Assembly: GCA_022772475.1 (NCBI GenBank)
Contig: JALEZQ010000011.1
Location: 1-61,000, forward strand
DNA length: 61,000 nucleotides
Source: Bacteroidales bacterium
GTDB taxonomy: Bacteria > Bacteroidota > Bacteroidia > Bacteroidales > Bacteroidaceae
Direction of reading: 5' to 3'
Program-made: the position numbers and the translations under genes
Shown here: positions 1-7,482 of the stretch, one piece after another
Layout of the letters: each line of letters begins with the position of its first letter
Position numbering within the stretch: position 1 is the stretch's first letter
The notes under the pieces: generated by a model
Databases searched by the model: none
Told to the model about the DNA's origin: nothing
Seen by the model: the letters and a program-made list of their open reading frames with translations, nothing else

Positions 1-153
1 CGTCTGTTCCCAGTAGTACATGCGGGGGCGTTGTATGGGCGCTTGATAGCGCATCATCTCCAGTCCGGCCACCATCTCTGTGATGCTGCCTTTGTTTACC
101 AAATCCTGCGGCGTGCCGGTCATGATGAGATGGACGAGCTCTTCTGTGAAGGC
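1..153 (-). pseudogene. 5'-truncated remnant, AAA ATPase/DUF4143-like protein
   Basis: Read on the minus strand, about 50 residues are open to the window edge and include MRYQAPIQRPRMYYWE, which resembles the C-terminal part of Bacteroidales ATP-binding proteins carrying an AAA domain and DUF4143. An in-frame TAA at 154-156 stands directly upstream, so the P-loop and start codon cannot be present here. It is a remnant, probably broken by the same rearrangement that truncated the neighbouring sugar transferase. The remainder lies outside the window and the family call rests on a short match. Confidence 0.45.
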
Positions 154-194
154 TTATCTTTTTATATTGATTTTCAGCGCCGAAGGTACGCGAT

Positions 195-249
195 TTGCTG
201 AAATCCGAGAAATAATCCTTGGAAAATTGCTGAAATCCGAGAAATAATC
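195..249. repeat. Two direct copies of a 23-bp repeat
   Basis: TTGCTGAAATCCGAGAAATAATC (given here only as its ends, TTGCTGAAA and AAATAATC) occurs identically at 195-217 and 227-249, spaced by 9 bp. It lies between the ATPase remnant and the truncated sugar transferase, in AT-rich sequence next to GC-rich DNA, so it may mark a recombination boundary. Confidence 0.8.
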
Positions 250-355
250 GGGCGCTGTCGGCGCCGGCGGCTTATCTTGAATGCCACAAGACGGGCTTGC
301 TTGTCGCGGCAGTCCCTGTTCCATACTTTACTTATTCCAACCATCCTTTAACGAT

Positions 356-463
356 ATGTACAAACACTTTTTCAAGCGGGTGATCGACTTCACCATAGTG
401 CTGCTGGCGCTGCTCATCATCTGGCCCGTGCTGGCGGTGGTGGCGGTGTGGCAGAGTTGTTAA
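356..463 (+). pseudogene. Truncated N-terminus of a second sugar transferase
   Basis: The 35 codons begin MYKHFFKR, followed by a hydrophobic hairpin ending VLAVVAVW, then QSC and a stop. This is the same N-terminus as the intact sugar transferase at 1540-2160 (MYKHFFKRAFDFIIVL), but in GC-rich codons like the chromosome at large. The catalytic part is missing after the membrane segment. It is best read as the stump of the native initiating transferase, cut when an AT-richer cassette replaced its 3' part. A functional small membrane peptide is possible but unlikely. Confidence 0.75.
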
Positions 464-517
464 CCTTGGAGAAGTGCCATGTTTAGCATACTGTATAACC
501 TTTAAAGTATTAGCGAT

Positions 518-1525
518 ATGAGAACAATAGTAGTTTTTGGCGCGACAGGAAATCTGGGTGCCTATATAGCACTGCACATGAAAAGTCAGGGCTATGATGT
601 GATAGCAGTAGGCCATAGGAAGAGTGATAACAACTTCTTTGTGGACAGAGGCATGAGTTATTACTCTGTTGATATAAAAGACAAGAGGTCATTTGAAAAA
701 CTGCCTAAGGAAAACATATATGCTGTCGCTCACTTTGCGAGTTCTCTGCCGTCCCGCTACGCCTTTGACCCCGTAGATTTGTTTGAAAGTATTACCATTG
801 GTACTTTGAACGTGCTGGAGTGGATGCGAGGAGTCGGCTGCAAAAAGATTGTATTCCCGCAGACTCCTTCTGATATGGCTAAGTATCATAATAACGGCAG
901 TGTTATTCCTTGTGATGCTCCCCGTCATTTCCCGCTTACAGGAGATCATGCTATCTACACTATTGCCAAGAATGGGGCTGTTGACTTGATGGAACACTAT
1001 CAAGCGGAGTATGGGTTCCAGTTTTTTGCTCTTAGGTTCTTTACTATCTATCAGTATCACCCCAATGCGTATCATTATGCAGATTTTAAGCGTCGCATGA
1101 TGCCTTATCGCATGTTGATGGATAGGGCCAGCAAGAGTCTTCCTATCGAAATATGGGGCAATTGCCATAAAGCCAAGGAAATGGTGTATATCAAGGACTT
1201 TGTCCGTTTGGTGCAGGCGTGTATTGAGAGCGACCTTCCAGGAGGATGTTACAACTGTGGTAACGGTTGGCAGGTGTCACTTGAAGAGCAGATTAAAGGC
1301 ATCGTGGAAGTGTTCTCTCCCAAAGATAATCCTTCGGAAATCATCTATCGTCCCGAGAAACCCGACCCCTTGCAGAATGCTTTCGATATGAGCAAAACTT
1401 TCGCCGATTTTCCAACTTATCGCCCGAAATACAACTATATAGATCAGTTGCGCGACTTCAAACACGAGATGGACACGGAGCCGATGGCTCAACTGTGGGG
1501 CGTGAAGGAGGACTATACAGAGTAA
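518..1525 (+). CDS. NAD-dependent epimerase/dehydratase (SDR family)
   Basis: This 335-residue protein has the extended short-chain dehydrogenase fold of nucleotide-sugar epimerases and dehydratases. The dinucleotide-binding loop is visible at residues 7-13 (GATGNLG) and an active-site Tyr in the segment HAIYTIAKNGA (YxxxK near residue 148). The C-terminal half has the usual sugar-binding segment and the length is normal. It is the first complete gene of the AT-richer cassette and is followed after 14 bp by the sugar transferase, so it most likely makes or modifies the first sugar of a surface polysaccharide. The exact nucleotide sugar cannot be read from the sequence. Confidence 0.85.
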   Translation: MRTIVVFGATGNLGAYIALHMKSQGYDVIAVGHRKSDNNFFVDRGMSYYSVDIKDKRSFEKLPKENIYAVAHFASSLPSRYAFDPVDLFESITIGTLNVLEWMRGVGCKKIVFPQTPSDMAKYHNNGSVIPCDAPRHFPLTGDHAIYTIAKNGAVDLMEHYQAEYGFQFFALRFFTIYQYHPNAYHYADFKRRMMPYRMLMDRASKSLPIEIWGNCHKAKEMVYIKDFVRLVQACIESDLPGGCYNCGNGWQVSLEEQIKGIVEVFSPKDNPSEIIYRPEKPDPLQNAFDMSKTFADFPTYRPKYNYIDQLRDFKHEMDTEPMAQLWGVKEDYTE

Positions 1526-1539
1526 TTTATCGCTGAGTT

Positions 1540-2160
1540 ATGTACAAACATTTTTTCAAGAGAGCCTTTGACTTTATCATCGTACTATGTGTGCTGCTGT
1601 TAATATGGCCATTCCTGCTGATAGTAACAATCTTGCTTTGGTTTGGTAACGAAGGAGCAGGAGCATTCTTCCTACAGGAAAGGCCCGGTTATAAGGGCAG
1701 ACCCTTTAAGATTATCAAGTTTAAGACGATGAATGAGAAGAAAGGAGCGGACGGCAATCTATTGCCGGATATTCAGCGCATCACTAAGGTCGGCAGTTTT
1801 GTAAGAAAGACTTCCATCGACGAACTTCCGCAACTTATCAATGTGTTGAAAGGTGACATGGCTCTCATTGGCCCTCGTCCGCTGCTTATGCAGTATATTC
1901 CCCTCTACAGTAAAGAACAGATGCGCCGACATGACGTTAGGCCCGGTATCACCGGATGGGCTCAATGCCATGGCAGAAACAACCTTACATGGACAAAGAA
2001 GTTTGAGTTGGATGTGTGGTATGTGGACCATGTAAGCCTTAAAACAGATTTGGAAGTTATATTCACCACTATCAAGAAGGTGGTGAAACGTGCTGATATT
2101 GATAATGAAAATACAGGAGAGAAAAAATATACGACCCCCTTATTCGATGGAACGAATTGA
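1540..2160 (+). CDS. Undecaprenyl-phosphate sugar phosphotransferase, PglC-like
   Basis: The protein has 206 residues and belongs to the bacterial sugar transferase family (PF02397), the short monotopic type with one re-entrant N-terminal membrane helix (residues 10-35) and a cytoplasmic catalytic domain. Family motifs are clear: QERPGYKGRPF, IIKFKTM, RKTSIDELPQL with the catalytic DE pair, IGPRPLL and RPGITGWAQ. Such enzymes move a phospho-sugar from a nucleotide sugar to undecaprenyl phosphate and so start polysaccharide or glycoprotein-glycan synthesis. The codons are AT-rich compared with the truncated duplicate N-terminus at 356-463. The 3' end overlaps the next gene by 14 bp, indicating co-transcription. 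Confidence 0.93.
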   Translation: MYKHFFKRAFDFIIVLCVLLLIWPFLLIVTILLWFGNEGAGAFFLQERPGYKGRPFKIIKFKTMNEKKGADGNLLPDIQRITKVGSFVRKTSIDELPQLINVLKGDMALIGPRPLLMQYIPLYSKEQMRRHDVRPGITGWAQCHGRNNLTWTKKFELDVWYVDHVSLKTDLEVIFTTIKKVVKRADIDNENTGEKKYTTPLFDGTN

Positions 2161-3340
2161 AACAATAGACCAACTGAAGACCCCATGCTTTATCTTTGAC
2201 CCATTAGAATTGGAGAGAAGTGTAAAAGGCTTCCAGCAGGCACTTGCAAAGCATTTCAAAAGGTCGATTGTGGGTTACTCTGTGAAAACGAACTCTCTGC
2301 CTGCATGTCTCAAGATGGCTTGTGACATGGGCTGTTACGCCGAGGTCGTTTCGCATGACGAATATGAGTTGGCAATCCTGTGCGGCTGTGATAAACACCG
2401 TATTATTTATAATGGTCCGATGAAAAGCAAAGAGACCTTTCTGGAGGCTCTAAGTAATGGTGCCATCGTAAATATTGAGACCAAACGAGAGTTGGAGTGG
2501 TTGAAAGAACTTCCAACAGACAAGGTCTTTCCCGTAGGCATTCGGTTGAACGTGAATATCTCACAGGTGTCACCAGAAGATGCGGACGGCGATAATGATA
2601 ATAGTCGCTTTGGCTTTTCGGATGAGACCTCAGAGTTTTCGGAGGCTATAAAATGGATAGCTTCCTTGCCGAATGTAGAGCTTGCAGGATTGCATATACA
2701 CCGCACATCTCATAGCCGAAGCATTCGTTTCTATAAAGCCTCCGTAGGCTTTGCCTGTCAAACCATCAGAAAGTACAGCCTGAATATCGATTACCTTGAT
2801 GTCGGTGGTGGCTATTTTGGAATTTTCCCCAACAAACCAACCTATGAGGCATATAGCGATGCTTTCCATGAGGTGCTGAAGGTATACGACCTTCAAGACC
2901 TGCAGGTGTTGGTAGAGCCGGGCAATGGATTGGTGGCATCTTGCTTTGCATTTCTCAGTGAAGTATTAGATGTGAAGCATGTGGAGAAGGATCTTTGGTT
3001 TGTTACTACAGATGGAAGCAGAAATGATCTTGATCCTTTTTTCAGAAAGGGCTCCTATCTTAATGACATAGAGTACAATTACGAACGTGGAATAGTTCCT
3101 AAGCAGGTTGTAGGAGGGTGTACTTGCCTGGAATATGACCGCATGTTTACGTTGGAGAACAGACCCTTGCTTTCTGTCGGTGACAGGATTTACTATCGGA
3201 ATGTGGGGGCCTATACATTGTGCTTAAGTCCATTGTTTATCAGGTACCTCCCCAATATATACTTGAAGACGGATGGGGCGTATAGGCTCGTTCGATCACG
3301 TTGGACAGCCAAAGAATATGTGATGAATAATATGTACTAA
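2147..3340 (+). CDS. PLP-dependent decarboxylase (Orn/DAP/Arg group 2)
   Basis: This is an alanine-racemase-fold decarboxylase of about 397 residues. The PLP lysine is K47 in GYSVKTNSLP. Other family features are the HIHRTSHSR segment, the glycine-rich DVGGGYFG phosphate-binding loop, EPGNG, and a C-terminal GGCTCLEYD that supplies the active-site cysteine across the dimer. I chose ATG 2147, which puts TPCFIFDP at the usual N-terminal position; in-frame ATGs at 2090 and 2105 would add a poor extension inside the previous gene. Because it sits among sugar-modification genes with an ATP-grasp ligase next, it may make an amine or amino acid that decorates the glycan. The substrate is unknown. 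Confidence 0.85.
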   Translation: MERIETIDQLKTPCFIFDPLELERSVKGFQQALAKHFKRSIVGYSVKTNSLPACLKMACDMGCYAEVVSHDEYELAILCGCDKHRIIYNGPMKSKETFLEALSNGAIVNIETKRELEWLKELPTDKVFPVGIRLNVNISQVSPEDADGDNDNSRFGFSDETSEFSEAIKWIASLPNVELAGLHIHRTSHSRSIRFYKASVGFACQTIRKYSLNIDYLDVGGGYFGIFPNKPTYEAYSDAFHEVLKVYDLQDLQVLVEPGNGLVASCFAFLSEVLDVKHVEKDLWFVTTDGSRNDLDPFFRKGSYLNDIEYNYERGIVPKQVVGGCTCLEYDRMFTLENRPLLSVGDRIYYRNVGAYTLCLSPLFIRYLPNIYLKTDGAYRLVRSRWTAKEYVMNNMY

Positions 3341-3358
3341 CAGATAAAATCATAAATC

Positions 3359-4366
3359 ATGAATCCCAGTATTTTATTTTGCAGCTGTGGACGTAGAGGT
3401 CGCCTGCTGCGTAATGTTCAAGAATCAATAGGTGACAGATGTACCATAGTCGCCACGGACAATAATTCCACAGCTCCTGCTTTGGCTTTTGCATCCAAAG
3501 AATATGTTGTGCCTCGTATTGATGCGCCGGATTATGTAGATACTATCCTTAGCATCTGCAAGGAAAATAATGTGAAGGCGGTTACTACACTGATAGACCC
3601 GGAGATTGAAGTGCTTTCGCGCAATCGTGAACGCTTTTTAGAGGCAGGTGTTCTGCCTCTTTGCCCGGCGGATGACATTACTGCCCGCTGTTGCTTTGAT
3701 AAGTATGAGATGTTTAAGTACTGCAAGGCTCAGGGTATTCCTACACCGCTCACGTTCCATGATTGGGATACGTTTGTTCAGGCTGTAGCAGATGGTCAGA
3801 TAGCCTTCCCCATCTTCATGAAACCCATTTGTGGAAGTGGCAGCGTGGGCGCACATAAGGTCTATACTATGGAACAGGCTAAAAACGATTGGTTCAGTGG
3901 CCAGCATGATTACATCATTCAGGAACTGATGACAGAGGGAGACTGTGATGCCGATGTTTATGTAGATGCTATCAGCCATAAAGCAGTAGCCGCATTCTCG
4001 AAGCGCAAGATTGAGACTCGCATTGGTGGGGCAAGCAAGACAATTTCCTATAAAGACCCGAAACTCTTCGCTTTCATAGAGAAGATTGCCAGCGCATTCA
4101 AGTTTTGCGGTCCTCTTGACATGGACTTCTTTATCAAAGATGGCGAGTATTTGCTCTCTGAGGTTAATCCACGTTTTGGAGGCGCATATCTCCATGCCTA
4201 TGGCGCAGGGGTGGACTTCTTCCCGCTCATCTGGAACAATATGAACGGCATAGAGAACCAATCTATCATCGGACAGTATGAAGATGATATATTGATGTTG
4301 ATGTATGATGATGTGGTCATCCGCAAGAAGAGCGAATTGGTAAATGATAATTTTTCATTGATATAA
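3359..4366 (+). CDS. ATP-grasp ligase, carbamoyl-phosphate-synthase-like
   Basis: The protein has 335 residues. Its N-terminal third is a Rossmann-like pre-ATP-grasp domain (ILFCSCGRRGRLL). The ATP-grasp core follows, with FPIFMKPICGSGSVGAHKV (glycine-rich loop near residue 155), IIQELMTEGDCDADVYVD and the metal-binding EVNPRFGG segment near residue 262. ATP-grasp enzymes join a carboxylate to an amine through an acylphosphate. Lying 18 bp after the PLP decarboxylase, it is a good candidate to attach an amino-acid-derived group to a sugar or another acid in the same pathway. The codons remain AT-rich, so it belongs to the transferred cassette. The substrate is unknown. Confidence 0.85.
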   Translation: MNPSILFCSCGRRGRLLRNVQESIGDRCTIVATDNNSTAPALAFASKEYVVPRIDAPDYVDTILSICKENNVKAVTTLIDPEIEVLSRNRERFLEAGVLPLCPADDITARCCFDKYEMFKYCKAQGIPTPLTFHDWDTFVQAVADGQIAFPIFMKPICGSGSVGAHKVYTMEQAKNDWFSGQHDYIIQELMTEGDCDADVYVDAISHKAVAAFSKRKIETRIGGASKTISYKDPKLFAFIEKIASAFKFCGPLDMDFFIKDGEYLLSEVNPRFGGAYLHAYGAGVDFFPLIWNNMNGIENQSIIGQYEDDILMLMYDDVVIRKKSELVNDNFSLI

Positions 4367-4470
4367 AAATTAATGAATCCGATATATGTACTATCGGGTT
4401 CCATTACAGGCAAAAGAATATGGCAAATATTATAAAAATCTTTTTGTTCGCATAAATAAACAACAAGGCA

Positions 4471-4522
4471 AGCAGCCATACAGGTAGTCCGCTAGGATGT
4501 GGTTCGATACCACTGGCTGCTC
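4471..4522 (+). other. tRNA-like fold lacking an anticodon arm
   Basis: AGCAGCCA (4471-4478) pairs perfectly with TGGCTGCT (4514-4521), as an acceptor stem would. Immediately inside the 3' strand is a T-arm-like hairpin, GTGG-TTCGATA-CCAC (4499-4513), with the canonical TTCGA loop. Between 4479 and 4498 only a tiny TAG-TCCG-CTA hairpin fits, so an anticodon arm is absent. It may be a degenerate tRNA, a tRNA-mimic RNA or an attachment-site relic. Function is inferred from shape only. Confidence 0.4.
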
Positions 4523-4872
4523 AAAAGGAAAAAAATATATCAATTGAAATCTTCGACAAAAGGGATATGGCAGTTCGTGTCGTATCTCTTTTGGCCGTAA
4601 TTGCATCATAGGGCTCATTGAAAGGGTTAGGGGACATGCCTTTGAGATAAACCAAAAATGGGGTTGCAAGGACGAGATGACTTATTTAGTTCTTACAGAT
4701 TACACTGCTTTCTGCTCGTTGCTGCTTGCTTCTTTATAGGATTGGTGGTACTGGCTTCCAGCCAGCCGTTTTGCTGTTATCACTATCCGAGGACTTCGTC
4801 CCTGGTTACTCAAAGTATAGGCTTCCAGCCTAAGCCACTCAAGGCTCATTACTCACTGCTCACAGCTAAATT

Positions 4873-4903
4873 CTCTTAGTCTCTTAGTCTCTTGTCTCTT
4901 AGT
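4873..4903. repeat. CTCTTAGT short tandem repeat
   Basis: CTCTTAGT occurs at 4873, 4881 and 4896, with a shortened CTCTTGT copy at 4889. It lies in the junction upstream of the aminotransferase. No function is evident. Confidence 0.75.
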
Positions 4904-5058
4904 CTTTTTGACTTTCTCCAGTGAAGTGCGACTGCTTAACAGAGCATCATATCTATTGAACGAAAAATTTGCCTCTATATACAATGATTGCGATGAGATA
5001 CTGAAACTTCTCATATCTATCACTAAAACTTCAAAAGACAACAAATAAATATATCACA

Positions 5059-6339
5059 ATGGAAGAACGTAAGACAATTTATCTCTGTCTGGCTCACATG
5101 AGCGAGACGGGAGAGGAACAGAAATACGTGAAGGAGGCCTTTGACACGAATTGGGTCGTGCCGATGGGCCCCAACGTGAATGCTTTTGAGCAGAGTCTGG
5201 CGGACTTTGCCAATCGTAATGCTGATGGCAGCATGTTGGACCGCCAGGTGGTCTGCCTCTCTGCTGGTACGGCTGCGGTGCACCTGGCGCTGCTGGCCTG
5301 CGGCGTAGGACCCGGCGATGAGGTCTGCGTACAGAGTTTTACCTTCTGCGCCTCGTCCCACCCCATCACCTACCTCGGCGCGACGCCCGTCTTCATCGAC
5401 TCCGAGCGCGACACGTGGAACATGGACCCCGACCTGCTCGAACAGGCCATCCTCGACCGCAAGGCCCAAACGGGACGCTACCCCAAGGCCATCGTGCCCG
5501 TGGCACTCTACGGCATGCCGTACAACTGTGAGCGCATCATGGCCATCGCCGAAAAGTATGGCATCCCCGTCGTCGAAGATGCCGCCGAGGGCATGGGCTC
5601 ACGCTTCGACGGACAGGTGCTGGGCACCTTCGGCCGCTTCGGCGTGCTCTCGTTCAACGGCAACAAGATGATTACCACCTCGGGCGGCGGCGCCCTGATC
5701 TGCCGCAACGTGGAGGATGCCAACACCATCATGTGGTACGCCACGCAGGCCCGCGATGCCTACCCCTACTACGAGCACACCGCCATCGGCTACAACTACC
5801 GCATGAGCAATATCTGCGCCGGCATAGGCCGCGGACAGATGACGGTGCTGGCCGACCACATTGCCCACCACAAGCATGTGCAGGCGCTCTATGAGCAACT
5901 GCTGAAGGACGTGCCCGGCGTGACGCTGCACTGCCAGCCTGCCGACCCGCGCTACGACGCCAACTTCTGGCTCTGCGCTGCCACGCTCGACGCCGACGTG
6001 AAGGTCAAAGGGCAGGAGAATGCCTACAAGGAGGTCATCAAGACGGCCGTCGGCGGTGCGGCAGGTGTCATCAAGGCTGTGGAGAGCGCTACGACGGACT
6101 GTCAGCCCAACGACAACGTGGAGGCGCTGCGCATGTTCATGCTGCAACGGAAGGTGGAGTGCCGCCCGGTGTGGAAGCCCATGCACAAGCAGCCGGTATA
6201 TAAGGATGCTCCGGCGTATGTCAACGGCGTGTCGGAGGCCATCTTCAAGGTGGGTTTCTGTCTGCCCGCCGGCCCGTATGTATCGGACGACGACGTGCGC
6301 TACATCGTGGCGTGCATCAAGGAGGCCATCGAGGCATGA
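5059..6339 (+). CDS. DegT/DnrJ/EryC1/StrS-family PLP aminotransferase
   Basis: The protein has 426 residues and the fold of sugar aminotransferases that form amino sugars such as perosamine or bacillosamine precursors from keto-sugar nucleotides. Visible features are the N-terminal NWVVPMGPNV, SAGTAAVHLAL, VPVALYG, the PLP-binding VEDAAEGMGS, the catalytic lysine K203 in SFNGNKMITTSGGG, and GYNYRMSNI. It uses GC-rich codons, unlike the four genes before it, so it is probably native to the locus. The cassette presumably supplies the start and decoration of the glycan, while this enzyme supplies an amino sugar. A strong terminator follows at 6496. Confidence 0.92.
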   Translation: MEERKTIYLCLAHMSETGEEQKYVKEAFDTNWVVPMGPNVNAFEQSLADFANRNADGSMLDRQVVCLSAGTAAVHLALLACGVGPGDEVCVQSFTFCASSHPITYLGATPVFIDSERDTWNMDPDLLEQAILDRKAQTGRYPKAIVPVALYGMPYNCERIMAIAEKYGIPVVEDAAEGMGSRFDGQVLGTFGRFGVLSFNGNKMITTSGGGALICRNVEDANTIMWYATQARDAYPYYEHTAIGYNYRMSNICAGIGRGQMTVLADHIAHHKHVQALYEQLLKDVPGVTLHCQPADPRYDANFWLCAATLDADVKVKGQENAYKEVIKTAVGGAAGVIKAVESATTDCQPNDNVEALRMFMLQRKVECRPVWKPMHKQPVYKDAPAYVNGVSEAIFKVGFCLPAGPYVSDDDVRYIVACIKEAIEA

Positions 6340-6495
6340 TAAAGGACGTACTATGGGGAATGTGGCAGTTTTGCTCATTCCTGTTTTGGCCACGGCGACG
6401 TGGGTGAACGCTCTCTGTTTTTTTTGTATGTCAAAGTGGAATAAGCATTGAAATAGCGGCGCACTGCCGCCTTCCAAGGCAGCTGTACGAACAAA

Positions 6496-6552
6496 GGCAA
6501 CAACTTACATGGTTTCCCCGGCGGGGAAGCGGTGTAAGTTGTTGCCTTTTTT
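6496..6552 (+). terminator. Rho-independent terminator of the glycan locus
   Basis: GGCAACAACTTACA (6496-6509) pairs with TGTAAGTTGTTGCC (6533-6546), and six T residues follow. It lies 156 bp after the aminotransferase stop. An inner CCCCGGCGGGG hairpin fills the loop. Confidence 0.9.
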
Positions 6553-6567
6553 GTGAATGAACAGCGG

Positions 6568-6649
6568 TGCGCCTGATAGGACTCGAACCTACACGGCCGA
6601 AACCACCAGATCCTAAGTCTGGCGCGTCTACCAATTTCGCCACAAGCGC
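6568..6649 (-). tRNA. tRNA-Leu (anticodon UAG)
   Basis: The minus strand folds as a class II tRNA. The acceptor is GCGCTTG with CAGGCGC, the D-loop region is GAAATTGGTAGACGC, and the anticodon arm is CCAGA-CTTAGGA-TCTGG with anticodon TAG. A long variable arm and a TTCGAGT T-loop follow, with discriminator A. The 3' CCA is not encoded. This isoacceptor reads CUA and neighbouring leucine codons. Confidence 0.97.
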
Positions 6650-6659
6650 ATATCGGGTG

Positions 6660-6688
6660 CAAAGATAATGCTTTTTTCGGTAGCGCAA
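6660..6688 (-). promoter_or_regulatory. Bacteroidales promoter of tRNA-Leu
   Basis: On the minus strand TTG (6686-6688) is followed after 18 bp by TATCTTTG (6660-6667), which fits the TTG / TAnnTTTG consensus of the Bacteroidetes primary sigma factor. The tRNA starts 10 bp downstream. Confidence 0.8.
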
Positions 6689-7232
6689 GGGGCGGCCGCC
6701 CTTCTTTTTGCGGCATCGGCGCGGCGCCTTCCCCCGCCTTCCTTCGCGGCGCCTTCCTTTAGGTGGCTGTCACTTGTGTGAACGAGAGTGTGCAATGCGG
6801 CTGTTCACACTTGTTAACATCGAGAATGGCCGTGAAATCCACCACCCACCCGCGTGGACGGAAATAACGCCAATATGACGCGATAGTATTTGATGGTATG
6901 TGGCGAGAAATAGGGGCTGCACCTGTTGGGTGGTTAATTCTATTAAAAATTCCGTCTGATGGGCGCGAAAAATGCCCTCGTCGAGAGGTGGAAGGGGTAG
7001 TGATTGGGGCGGCACTGTAAGGGCGAGAGGAATTTCTGTAACGCTTACAGGAATTTCTGTCGCCCAAACTGTGGGGACGACATGCGGTTTTCGCCCTGCG
7101 CGGCGCCGTTTCGGGTTCTATTTGTGCGGTGGAGGCCGTTCACGTTGTCGGACGCAAAACTCACGTTTTGCGCACAGTGTGCAATAATCGTTGGTCCTGT
7201 TTCCTTTAATAAGATAACACGGCAACGAATAC
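6689..7232. other. Gene-free stretch upstream of the 22-bp repeats
   Basis: No coding region is convincing on either strand. GAATTTCTGT occurs twice near 7029-7058, around a short GTAACGCTTAC palindrome. I see no consensus promoter or terminator. Confidence 0.5.
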
Positions 7233-7298
7233 TACAAAGCACGACGATGAAGTGTATAAAGCCCGACAACAAATAGTATAAAGCACGACAACAAGAAC
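7233..7298. repeat. Three tandem 22-bp units (TATAAAGCACGACAACAA type)
   Basis: Units start at 7233, 7255 and 7277, an exact 22-bp period, each built on tAtAAAGCaCGACAACAA with a 4-base variable end. The same core forms both arms of the long hairpin at 7369-7437. Confidence 0.8.
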
Positions 7299-7368
7299 AA
7301 CTGGTACAACATGGTTACTTGCATTGGCAGTATAGGTGTTGTTTCCGTTGTTTCTGTTGTCGTCCAAA

Positions 7369-7437
7369 AAATAAAGCACGACAACGTAAACAACGATGAC
7401 AACTTCGCTTTGTTGTTTATGTTGTCGTGCTTTATTT
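7369..7437. repeat. Long inverted repeat, 25-bp arms
   Basis: The arm at 7369-7393 (AAATAAAGCACGACAAC...) is the reverse complement of 7413-7437 apart from one position, which is a G-U pair in RNA; the loop is 19 bases. It sits 46 bp beyond the stop codon of the permease on the minus strand and may act as its 3' end or as a barrier between transcription units. No long T run follows. Confidence 0.8.
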
Positions 7438-7482
7438 CTGACGGCCACAGGGGCACAATCCTTTGTTGTCTTCAAGGAGGCG

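Larger units (their letters stand above)
4367..5058. other. Gene-free 692-bp junction after the AT-rich cassette
   Basis: I see no convincing gene here. The stretch holds a tRNA-like fold at 4471-4522, a palindrome CTGGCttccaGCCAG at 4751-4765, a shorter related one at 4819-4831, and a CTCTTAGT tandem repeat at 4873-4903. An ATG at about 4374 opens only about 20 codons. The base composition is AT-rich to the end, while the following gene is GC-rich, so this is probably the right-hand junction of imported DNA. Confidence 0.6.

Noticed and set aside
7206-7475. Short minus-strand frames rich in Val, Tyr and Thr
   Set aside because: Their sequence is produced by the 22-bp tandem repeats and the hairpin, not by coding selection.
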